Source: an uncultured Faecalibacterium sp. (lineage in GTDB: Bacteria > Bacillota > Clostridia > Oscillospirales > Ruminococcaceae). From it: 21,492 nt of DNA. Shown here piece after piece: positions 7,124-13,650 of the stretch. Both the position numbers and the translations under genes were made by a program. A model generated the notes under the pieces. It searched no databases and was not told the DNA's origin. It saw only the letters and a list, made by a program, of their open reading frames with translations. Location of the stretch: positions 1 through 21,492 of the forward strand of contig URVW01000036.1 of NCBI GenBank assembly GCA_900551435.1, in the 5' to 3' direction. Every line of letters begins with the position of its first letter. Positions within the stretch are counted from its first letter, which is position 1.

Positions 7124-7555
7124 ATGATGATGCCTGCAAACTACTCTGTTATCGCAGAGAACGAGATGACCTATGTTGTTGGTGGTGGCGTGATCGAGGC
7201 TATCGGCGCTGTTACCGCTCCGATCTGGACCCTGGACAACGTCAAGACCTTCAACACCAACATTGTTACCCTGGTGGGCAACTGGAAGCTGGACAACATT
7301 GTCAACAATGTTATCGGCTACACCTTCAGCGGCAATGCTTCCTGGAAGGGCATCGGCTCTGCTGTGAAGAGCCTGTTCGTTGCTGAGAACAAGCAGATCG
7401 GCGACTCCGTTGCTACCACTCTGGGCACCATTGCTGCTCTGTACAACCTGGGCAACGCTACCGTCGCTAACAACGCTGGCAGCGCAAAGATCACCTACGG
7501 TGCTAAGAAAAAAGAGTACGACTACACCGTTAAGGTTGTCACCGTCAAGGGCTAA
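7124..7555 (+). CDS. mam: MAM (microbial anti-inflammatory molecule) family secreted protein
   Basis: The 143-residue product begins MMMPANYSVIAENEMTY and ends its leader at Gly20-Gly21. Counting back from the cut, hydrophobic residues at -4 (Val), -7 (Met), -12 (Ile) and -15 (Tyr) and Glu at -8 match the double-glycine leader consensus read by C39 exporters; the mature part would be 122 residues. Residues 25-52 (EAIGAVTAPIWTLDNV and on) match my memory of F. prausnitzii MAM, reported to dampen NF-kB signalling in host cells, while the second half differs, suggesting another allele. AAGGGAG lies 9 bases before the start. Codons are those of highly expressed genes (GTT, GCT, AAC). It directly follows its presumed exporter. 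Confidence 0.93.
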   Translation: MMMPANYSVIAENEMTYVVGGGVIEAIGAVTAPIWTLDNVKTFNTNIVTLVGNWKLDNIVNNVIGYTFSGNASWKGIGSAVKSLFVAENKQIGDSVATTLGTIAALYNLGNATVANNAGSAKITYGAKKKEYDYTVKVVTVKG

Positions 7556-7595
7556 TTTAGACTAAAATCTAAATAGTTAGAGTGTTTCATTCGCA

Positions 7596-7680
7596 CCGCC
7601 CTACTTTGTAGGCGGGGCAGATGATAATGCCTCGTAATGGTGTGCCAGGAGGCGTAAGCCTTCTGGCACACCTTATTTTT
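7596..7680 (+). terminator. hairpin plus strong rho-independent terminator after MAM
   Basis: A first hairpin without T run lies at 7596-7615 (CCGCCCTAC / GTAGGCGG). At 7639-7672 a 15-bp stem (GGTGTGCCAGGAGGC, loop GTAA) is followed by TTATTTTTT. It should end the exporter-MAM transcript, so the downstream genes need read-through or their own promoter. Confidence 0.9.
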
Positions 7681-7720
7681 TATCATGTCACTTATTACCA
7701 CAGCCGGTTGGCTGTGCGCT

Positions 7721-7849
7721 GGTAATAGGTGATAGCCCTCTCAGTCACCTTCGGTGCCAGCTCCCCCAGAGGGGGAGCCACTGGCGTGCCGGTCAAGTGA
7801 TTTGCTCATCCGGGAACAGCTGGGCCCTGTCCTCATTGGCAGCGGCATC
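7721..7849 (+). repeat. left inverted repeat of the DUF559 element
   Basis: Pairs with 8263-8394. Its core CCCTCTCAGTCACC...CAGCTCCCCCAGAGGGGGAGCCA...TGGC is itself a hairpin and is shared in degenerate form with the elements at 11554-11727 and 15132-15437. Confidence 0.8.
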
Positions 7850-7885
7850 TGGCTGAAACAGCATGGAGCCGGGGATGATATACAA

Positions 7886-8266
7886 GTGAAGGAACGTGTT
7901 GTAAAAAACGTAAAAATGCTGGGAACAGCACGGGATCTGCGAAGAAAAGTGACCCCGCAGGAACGAAAGCTTTGGTATGCGTTTTTGAAGGATTATCCGG
8001 TAAAAATCTATAAACAGAGGATCATCGAATCGTTTGTTGTGGATTTTTACTGTGCATCGGCACATCTGGTGATCGAAGTGGATGGATTGATCCACCTTGA
8101 CCATACAGAGCGAGATCAATCTCGAAGCATACGTTTGCAGAAGTATGATTTAGAAGTTTTACGCTTTTCAAACGAAGAAATTGAGACATGCTTTCACGAA
8201 GTGTGCAGTAAAATCGACCGTGTGATTCAAGAACGGCGTGCTGTCTTTGCCGAAGAGGCAAGATGA
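7886..8266 (+). CDS. DUF559 (Vsr-like fold) endonuclease-domain protein
   Basis: The product from GTG 7886 has 126 residues and is almost entirely a DUF559 domain: ARDLRRKVTPQERKLWYAFL, then YKQRIIESFVVDFYC, LVIEVDG and LEVLRFSNEEI. This fold belongs to the PD-(D/E)XK-like group that includes very-short-patch-repair endonuclease; Asp of VDFYC and Glu/Asp of VIEVDG are the likely metal ligands. The family's usual DGxQH is DGLIH here. The start is uncertain: the frame is open back into the left repeat (ATG 7754), and ATG 7916 is also possible. It is the only gene inside the inverted-repeat pair. Whether it moves the element or is cargo cannot be told. Confidence 0.75.
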   Translation: MKERVVKNVKMLGTARDLRRKVTPQERKLWYAFLKDYPVKIYKQRIIESFVVDFYCASAHLVIEVDGLIHLDHTERDQSRSIRLQKYDLEVLRFSNEEIETCFHEVCSKIDRVIQERRAVFAEEAR

Positions 8267-8394
8267 TGCTGCCAATGAGGACAGGGCGAAGATGCTGACG
8301 GGTAAGGAAATGATCTGCCCGACCTGCCAATGGCTCCCCCTTTGGGGGAGCTGGCAATGCGGAGCATTGACTGAGAGGGCTATTGCCTATTACC
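8263..8394 (-). repeat. right inverted repeat of the DUF559 element
   Basis: Reverse-complement partner of 7721-7849. It contains a possible weak promoter for the following operon, TTGACT (8367-8372) and TATTAC (8388-8393) with only 15 bp between, so the repeat may supply transcription to 8439-11540. The boxes are suboptimal. Confidence 0.75.
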
Positions 8395-8438
8395 TCCCGC
8401 TTGCGGGAGAAATCTATAAGAAACAGGTGGACAAAACA

Positions 8439-8894
8439 ATGAGAGAGATTCAAGTTGCAGAACACAAGACCCTGAAGCTGACCAACGTGCTGGCCCGCAA
8501 GGTGGAGGGCAATGATTTTGCAAATCTGCCGGTCATCCTGACCCAGATGCAGAACTTTATCCGCAGCCACAACGCGATGCCCGTTGGCCCCATCATCCAG
8601 TGTGTGAAGCTCAAGGCTGGCCCTACCCCGGATGCAGAAGTTTACTTCATGCAGCAGGTCAACCAGCTCATTCCCCGCATGGACCCCGGCTATGAGATGG
8701 ACGCGGTGCTTCGTGTGCGCAACTGCCTGTATGCCCACTATGCCGGCCCCATGAGCCACAGCAACCTCGCCAGCCAGAAGCTGGACATTTATGCGTTCGA
8801 GCATGAGCTGGAGCTGACCGGCAATGTTTACAGCATCTATGTCAATCAGGATGAGGATGACGGTGTCCTCGATGTCTTTATGGAGACGAAGTAA
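8439..8894 (+). CDS. GyrI-like small-molecule-binding domain protein
   Basis: The 151-residue product looks like a stand-alone GyrI/effector-binding (SOUL-like) domain, possibly DUF5085: NLPVILTQMQNFIRSHNAMP..GPIIQCVK, then LYAHYAGPMSH, LDIYAFEHELELTG and the ending DGVLDVFMETK. No helix-turn-helix, signal peptide or membrane segment is seen, so it should be cytoplasmic. It starts an operon with the HlyD-type and Ig-like genes; its stop is two bases before the next start. AGGTGG precedes ATG 8439. Its part in MAM secretion, perhaps as chaperone or sensor, is a guess based only on position. The family call is fairly likely, the function open. Confidence 0.65.
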   Translation: MREIQVAEHKTLKLTNVLARKVEGNDFANLPVILTQMQNFIRSHNAMPVGPIIQCVKLKAGPTPDAEVYFMQQVNQLIPRMDPGYEMDAVLRVRNCLYAHYAGPMSHSNLASQKLDIYAFEHELELTGNVYSIYVNQDEDDGVLDVFMETK

Positions 8895-8896
8895 TT

Positions 8897-10009
8897 ATGA
8901 CAACGACCATCCAAAACCTTTCCGATCTGCAGGATCGCCGCATCATGATGGAGAAGAAGCTGCCGCCGTTTGGCTATGCGCTGATCCTCCTCGTGGCTGC
9001 ATTGATGGTGTTCCTGACGGTTTGGAGCACCCAGAATTACCGCACCTACGTCAGCCAGTCCGCTGGCTCGGTACAGGCAAGCAACAAGACCTATATCATG
9101 TCCAGCTACTCCGGCTCCATCACCGAGCTGAACATCTCTGAGGGCAGCTATGTCAACGAGGGCGACCTCATTGCACACATCAAAAGTACAGACCTCGATA
9201 TGCAGCTGGACAGCTATCAGAGCCAGCTGGATATCTACCAGAAGCAGAAGTCTCAGTATGAAAAGCTGCTGAAGTCCATTCAGGACGACAAGAACTATTT
9301 CAGCGAAACGGATGTGGACGACCAGCCGTACTATTATCAGTACGAGACGTATAAGAGTCAGGTGGAGCAGAAAACCTTCGACGCATCGCCATATCAGGCC
9401 GCTGGCTACTCGGATGAGCAGATCAAGAACCTGATGGAGCAGAACCAGAAGGAAGTGGAAGCGCTGTATTATTCCACGCTGCAGAGCATTTCCGCCAACC
9501 TGACCAGCGTGCAGAGCAACATCGACAACATCCAGGCCCAGATGGATACCCTGAGCAGCGGCGCGAACGATTACTACATCTACGCGCCCACCTCCGGCGT
9601 CATCCACATGGACACCCCCTATAAGGAAGGCATGGTCCTCAGCGCCGGTGCGGCACTGGCCACCGTCGCCAGCGAGAACAGCGACCTTGAAGTGGTCGCG
9701 GCCCTGAGCGTCAGCGACCGGCCCCTCGTCAGCGTCGGCGACTCCTGCAAGATCGCGATCACCGGCCTGTCGGAGTATTCCTACGGCAATCTGACCGGCA
9801 CGGTGACCTCCATCGACAGCGACGTGAACAGCACCGAGTCTGGCTCCTACTACAAAATGACCATCAAGCCCGACAGCACTTATGTGGTGAGCAACAGCGG
9901 CGACAAGGTCGATCTGTCCAATGGCATGAGCGTTACCGCCCGTGTCGAGTACGATGAGCTGACCTACTTCGAGTATGTCATGGAAGCTCTGGGCGTTTTG
10001 TTCCGTTAA
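8897..10009 (+). CDS. HlyD-family secretion adaptor (membrane fusion) protein
   Basis: The 370-residue product has a short cytoplasmic N terminus and one membrane helix (~25-43). The first half of a biotinyl-lipoyl domain follows (~62-97, SGSITELNISEGSYVNEGDLI), then a long Gln/Lys-rich coiled coil (~98-225), the second lipoyl half (~228-258, IYAPTSGVIH..PYKEGMVLSAGAALATV) and a beta-barrel region to ~350. This is the layout of HlyD-type accessory proteins that work with bacteriocin ABC exporters, here presumably the PCAT at 4632-7016. In Gram-positive relatives such proteins assist passage through the membrane and wall. It lies two bases after the GyrI-like gene and 40 bases before the Ig-like gene. 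Confidence 0.92.
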   Translation: MTTTIQNLSDLQDRRIMMEKKLPPFGYALILLVAALMVFLTVWSTQNYRTYVSQSAGSVQASNKTYIMSSYSGSITELNISEGSYVNEGDLIAHIKSTDLDMQLDSYQSQLDIYQKQKSQYEKLLKSIQDDKNYFSETDVDDQPYYYQYETYKSQVEQKTFDASPYQAAGYSDEQIKNLMEQNQKEVEALYYSTLQSISANLTSVQSNIDNIQAQMDTLSSGANDYYIYAPTSGVIHMDTPYKEGMVLSAGAALATVASENSDLEVVAALSVSDRPLVSVGDSCKIAITGLSEYSYGNLTGTVTSIDSDVNSTESGSYYKMTIKPDSTYVVSNSGDKVDLSNGMSVTARVEYDELTYFEYVMEALGVLFR

Positions 10010-10049
10010 ACAGCGTCCGCACATTGAACGCCCAAAGAGGTACGAAAGT

Positions 10050-11540
10050 ATGAAACTGAACCCGAAACAGCTGGCCGTAAGCGCCGCCCTGCTCAGCTTG
10101 CTGGCGGCAGGTGCTGCGCTGCCCGCAGCCGCCGCCAGCCCCATTTCCGCAACGGCTGCAATTTCCATCGACTGGCCGTGGAGCGCCGTTGCGACCGAGA
10201 GCGTGGAGACGGGCGACTATGCCGCCGCGATGACCGTGGGCACGGCGCAGCAGCTTTCGCCGGTGGTCCTGCCGGAAAAAGCGGCCAAGCGCAACGCGGT
10301 GAGCTACGTTTCCGATAACCCGAACGTTGTGTCGGTGTCGGAGGATGGCGTAGCGCAGGCCGTCGGCCTTGGCACGGCGCAGATCACCGCCACCAGCGGC
10401 AATGTCAGCTGCACCTATGTCATCACGACCCAGCCGGACAGCTCGATGGTCGCCACCGAAATGGATATCACGCTGGCATCCAGCACCATTGCGGTGGGCG
10501 ATACCACTTCGCTGTCGCTGGCGGTCCTGCCGACGTCTGCAGCGAATTATATCGATGTGACGCTGAGTTCTTCGGACCCCAGCGTAGCAACGGTCAATAA
10601 CTTCGGCAAGGTGACCGGTGTTGCCCCGGGCAAGGCTACCATTACCGCCACCAGCGGCGATGTCAGCTGCTCGGCGACCATCACGGTCGTCGCGGCGGCC
10701 AGCTCGACCACGGGCGCGACCCAGTCCATCTCTCTGAACACCAACTATGTGGTGCTCAAGCCGGGTTCTTCCAAGACCATCACCGGCACGGTGTCGCCCT
10801 CCTCGTCGTCTCAGGCACTGACCTTTACCAGTCAGGATAAGAGCATCGCGACGGTCAGCGCCAATGGCGTGATCACGGGCGTGTCCACCGGCGCAACGGC
10901 GGTCATCGTCTCCAACGGAACGGTATCCTCGTCGGTGACGGTCATTGTCAACCGTACGGCATCCGCTTCGGGCGATGATACCAACAACAGCGGCGACGGT
11001 GACACCACCGAGACGGACCCCATCGCTGCCGCCATTGAGAATGCGGCTTCGGATACCATTTCCTATCCGCAGAGTCAGGTCCCGGTCGTCACCAGCGAGA
11101 TGCTGAACGTCCTGCGCAAGACCGGCCGCACCCTCGTGCTCAACGCCAATGACTATGTGATGACCATTGACGGAACGACGATTCGGAATACGAACGGCGA
11201 AGTATACACAACGTTGAACTTTACCGAGGACGAATACGGTCTGCGCTTCTCGCTGAACGACGGCGAGGCCCTGCCTTGTGGGGTGAAGATCACCATGACC
11301 GGTGAAAATGCATCCTACGGCCGCCTGTATCTGCACAACACGGTGACCGAAAAGTGGCAGTTCCTGAATAGCTACAAGGACGGCGAAGCGAGCGTGGACG
11401 TTGCGGGTGAGTACCTGCTGACCAATCAGAATCTGCGCTTCACCAGCATCAACTGGACCTTCTTCATCGGCGCGGGCATTCTGGTGGTTGTCTGCCTGAT
11501 CGCCTATATCGCGGTCAAAAAGCGGTATTGGTTCTGGTAA
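10050..11540 (+). CDS. Membrane-anchored surface protein with three Ig-like (Big_2) domains
   Basis: The 496-residue product has a signal peptide (residues 1 to ~29, ending AAAA). Three Big_2 repeats follow at about 52-127, 135-214 and 224-301, each with the motif G..TITATSG.VSC or a variant. Then comes a Ser/Gly/Asp/Thr linker (~302-325), an unassigned C-terminal domain (~340-460) and a single membrane helix (~470-489) followed by KKRYWFW. There is no LPXTG sorting motif, so it should be anchored by the C-terminal helix with the Ig domains outside. ATG 10050 has AAGAGG upstream. Position after the HlyD gene suggests a structural or docking role in MAM export or display, but this is inference. 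Confidence 0.85.
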   Translation: MKLNPKQLAVSAALLSLLAAGAALPAAAASPISATAAISIDWPWSAVATESVETGDYAAAMTVGTAQQLSPVVLPEKAAKRNAVSYVSDNPNVVSVSEDGVAQAVGLGTAQITATSGNVSCTYVITTQPDSSMVATEMDITLASSTIAVGDTTSLSLAVLPTSAANYIDVTLSSSDPSVATVNNFGKVTGVAPGKATITATSGDVSCSATITVVAAASSTTGATQSISLNTNYVVLKPGSSKTITGTVSPSSSSQALTFTSQDKSIATVSANGVITGVSTGATAVIVSNGTVSSSVTVIVNRTASASGDDTNNSGDGDTTETDPIAAAIENAASDTISYPQSQVPVVTSEMLNVLRKTGRTLVLNANDYVMTIDGTTIRNTNGEVYTTLNFTEDEYGLRFSLNDGEALPCGVKITMTGENASYGRLYLHNTVTEKWQFLNSYKDGEASVDVAGEYLLTNQNLRFTSINWTFFIGAGILVVVCLIAYIAVKKRYWFW

Positions 11541-11553
11541 AATCAAATTTGAA

Positions 11554-11727
11554 TGGGCTGTTGGATAATGGAACCTCTCAGTCTCGCGATCGCTCGACAA
11601 CTCCCCTAACAAAGGGGAGCCTCTGGCGAAGAGAGAAGGCTTTCCGCTATGCCAAAGCCTCTCCTATTAGGAGAGGTGGCGCGGCGAAGCCGTGACGGAG
11701 AGGTTGAACCCATTGTCCAGCGGCTCA
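11554..11727. repeat. MITE-like inverted-repeat element, no gene
   Basis: Outer arms TGGGCTGTTGGATAATGG (11554-11571) and the reverse complement of 11710-11727 agree at 14 of 18 positions. Inside are AACCTCTC-A/C-GTC and paired CTCCCCT...AGGGGAG hairpins (about 11600-11620 and 11667-11686). The layout is that of the DUF559 element repeats but without any coding part. It follows the Ig-like gene directly and could also end its transcript. Confidence 0.6.
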
Positions 11728-12067
11728 TTTTTTCTGGAAAAAGTGGATTTCGGCGGAGGCGCGGTATCCTCAAAGAAAAAATGATATTACGAAATGTTGA
11801 TAAAATCTTGAAAAATACAGATGAGATGCGATACATTTGGGATAGAGCATGAGAAACTTGACGAACCGGACAGGCATATCACCGGTAGGATGGCAGTGTG
11901 CTCATGCACCACGGCAATGAGAACGCCCTATCATAGCGCAGAGCAGGCGAGCTTCTGGGCAAGCGCTGCCAGAAGCGGCCAGAGAGTGTTTGAAAAACAG
12001 ACGAAGCTCCCTATTATAAGGACTGGCATGGCATCCTTTGTGGCGAAGAGAACCGCCCTAAATACAA
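11728..12067. other. 340-bp gap with no recognisable gene; MATE-like remnant
   Basis: No supported gene is seen. 11862-11898 resembles 12782-12818 of the MATE gene (about 30 of 37 bases) in the same orientation, and encodes TGDMPVRF on the minus strand, but the frame around it is closed by stops. It may be the relic of a second MATE-family gene. A perfect 8-bp hairpin (GCTTCTGG/CCAGAAGC) lies at about 11950-11977. The frame open across 11821-12546 is mostly a shadow of the MATE gene. Confidence 0.35.
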
Positions 12068-12124
12068 AAATATCCGCAGTAAATTCTCGGACGTTCAGGA
12101 AGCGAGAAAATACTGCGGATATTT
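12068..12124. terminator. bidirectional terminator after the MATE gene
   Basis: AAATATCCGCAGTA (12068-12081) pairs with TACTGCGGATATTT (12111-12124), with an inner TTCTCG/CGAGAA stem. T runs follow on both strands. The MATE stop codon lies immediately beside it. Confidence 0.88.
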
Positions 12125-12125
12125 T

Positions 12126-13457
12126 TTACTTTTTGGAAACTGCCTTACGGTATACTACAAACGCGATGACGGCAGAGCAGACTTCAGTGACCCAGAAGGC
12201 GTGCCAGACGCCGGTGGGGCCCATCTGGCGGCAGAGCACCCACGCCAGCGGCATGATGAAGATGACATACCGACACAGCGAGATGACCAGCGAGGGAACA
12301 CCCTTGCCCAACCCTTCCAGCGCACCGGAAGAGGTCGTGGACACCGCCGACACCACAAAGCCAAGGCAGATGGTCTGCAGGGCGGTCTGGCCGATGCTGA
12401 TCGTCTCCGGCGAAGAGCTGAACAGGCCGATGAGCTGGCCGGACAGGGTCAGGCAGAGCACCGTGCCGACGGCCATGATGGCGGCGCTCAGGCCCAGCGT
12501 CAGGTTGTACAGCTTGGCCACGCGGTCGTGCTCCTTGGCGCCGTAGTTGTAGCCCACCAGCGGGCGCATTCCCTGCACGATGCCGTTCGCGGGCAGATAC
12601 AGGAAGGTCTGCAGCTTGTAGTAGATGCCAAGGACCGTGACATAGCTCTGCGAGAAAGCCGCCAGCAGTCCGTTCAGGAAGGTGACCAGCAGCGACGGCA
12701 GGGCCAGATTCAGGATGGCCGGGATGCCGATGGCGTAAAGCTTGCCATCCAGTGCGGCGTTCGGGCGCAGGTGGTTGCGGGCGAACCGGACCGGCATATC
12801 TCCGGTGGTGTAGCAGTACAGGTAGATGCAGAGGGTGACGAACTGGCCGAGGTTGGTGGCCAGCGCCGCACCGGCAATGCCCAGCGCCGGGACCGGGCCA
12901 AGGCCGAAGATCAGGACGGGGTCGAGCACGATGTTGCAGACACAGCCTGCGACCAGCGCGATCATGGTGGTGTTCATCTTGCCGACGGCCTGAAAGAGCT
13001 TCTCAAAGGTCAGGTTCGCCATGTTGACCGTGGCGAACAGGAACACGATGGTCGCATAGAGCACGCCCATCGACACCAGCCCTTCGTCCGCGGTGAAGCG
13101 GCGCAGGAATCCGGGCATGATGGCGATGCCGACCACCGAACACAGGATGCCGTGCAGCAGGGACAGCGCCATGCCGTGGGTCGCGGAGACATTCGCCTTT
13201 TCGCGGTCGCCCGCGCCGAGGTAGAGCGCGATCTGTGCGTTGATGCCGATGCCAAAACCAATGGCGATGGCATTGATGAAGTTCTGGATCGGGTAGACCA
13301 GCGAAAGGGCCGTCATGGCGTCCTCGCTAATGCGGGCGACGAACAGGCTGTCCACGATGTTGTACAGCGAGTTGACCAGCATCGAGATGACGTTGGGCAG
13401 GGCCATGGAGACCAGCAGCGGGAACACCGGCCGGGTTTTCATAAAGGTATCGTTCAT
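12126..13457 (-). CDS. MATE-family multidrug/metabolite efflux transporter
   Basis: The 443-residue product has about twelve membrane helices in two homologous halves and MATE features: VFPLLVSMALPNVISMLVNSLYNIVDSLF at the start, GFGIGINAQIALYLGAGDREKA, and in the second half PANGIVQGMRPLVGYNYGAKEHDRV. Such proteins expel cationic drugs or metabolites using Na+ or H+ gradients. The substrate cannot be told. ATG 13457 was chosen because GAAAGGAAG lies upstream and the upstream extension would run through a terminator hairpin. The gene has its own promoter and a leader hairpin that may act as an attenuator. Confidence 0.93.
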   Translation of the reverse strand: MNDTFMKTRPVFPLLVSMALPNVISMLVNSLYNIVDSLFVARISEDAMTALSLVYPIQNFINAIAIGFGIGINAQIALYLGAGDREKANVSATHGMALSLLHGILCSVVGIAIMPGFLRRFTADEGLVSMGVLYATIVFLFATVNMANLTFEKLFQAVGKMNTTMIALVAGCVCNIVLDPVLIFGLGPVPALGIAGAALATNLGQFVTLCIYLYCYTTGDMPVRFARNHLRPNAALDGKLYAIGIPAILNLALPSLLVTFLNGLLAAFSQSYVTVLGIYYKLQTFLYLPANGIVQGMRPLVGYNYGAKEHDRVAKLYNLTLGLSAAIMAVGTVLCLTLSGQLIGLFSSSPETISIGQTALQTICLGFVVSAVSTTSSGALEGLGKGVPSLVISLCRYVIFIMPLAWVLCRQMGPTGVWHAFWVTEVCSAVIAFVVYRKAVSKK

Positions 13458-13518
13458 TTTTTGTGCTTCCTTTCTGAGGATATCAAACGGACACGGCCCG
13501 CGACACCCAAAAAGGCGC

Positions 13519-13563
13519 AAAAAAACGCCACACAATGGCGCTTTCGCGGACCACTGTGTGGCG
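13519..13563 (-). terminator. terminator hairpin in the MATE leader (possible attenuator)
   Basis: On the minus strand CGCCACACA...TGTGTGGCG (arms in 13526-13563) is followed by seven T residues (13519-13525). It lies about 50 bases after the predicted MATE start site and about 60 bases before the start codon. A GTGTGG just upstream could pair with CCACAC of its first arm. It may instead simply end the lipoprotein transcript. Confidence 0.7.
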
Positions 13564-13618
13564 AAAAATAGCTCTGAAATGAATGCTGTAAAAATCCACA
13601 CGATATTTTAGGAACCTA

Positions 13619-13647
13619 AGGATACCACGGTTTGCACCGCTTGTCAA
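13619..13647 (-). promoter_or_regulatory. sigma-A promoter of the MATE gene
   Basis: On the minus strand TTGACA (13642-13647) and TATCCT (13619-13624) are 17 bp apart, starting only four bases after the lipoprotein stop codon. Transcription should begin near 13612. Confidence 0.8.
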
Positions 13648-13650
13648 GCC

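Larger units (their letters stand above)
7721..8394. mobile_element. DUF559-carrying element with ~130-bp inverted repeats
   Basis: 7721-7849 and the reverse complement of 8263-8394 align along their whole length. Both begin GGTAATAGG, share GCCCTCTCAGTCA, GCCAGCTCCCCC and GGGGGAGCCA, and end with the identical 20-mer GCCCTGTCCTCATTGGCAGC (7824-7843; 8268-8287 on the other strand). Between them is one gene, a DUF559 nuclease-like protein, whose stop codon lies in the right repeat. A hairpin abuts each outer end (7687-7733 left, overlapping the repeat; 8394-8409 right). No clear target-site duplication was seen. It sits between MAM and the other secretion genes. Transposition is inferred from form, not shown. 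Confidence 0.65.

Noticed and set aside
7754..7885. Extension of the DUF559 gene into the left repeat (start at ATG 7754)
   Set aside because: These 44 codons are repeat DNA (the hairpin core) with no family similarity; the domain begins after GTG 7886. The longer form cannot be fully excluded.
7721..8394. CRISPR or toxin-antitoxin unit around the DUF559 gene
   Set aside because: The repeats are one inverted pair, not a regular direct array, and only one gene is present, without an antitoxin-like partner.
9978..11612. 544-residue open frame on the minus strand opposite the Ig-like gene
   Set aside because: It is rich in Arg, Gly, Asp and His with no known motif, as expected for the antisense of a GC-rich gene. 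The plus-strand gene has a signal peptide, domains and a ribosome-binding site.
11821..12546. 241-residue plus-strand frame across the gap and the MATE 3' end
   Set aside because: It crosses the bidirectional terminator and most of it is antisense to the MATE gene; no domain or good start signal.
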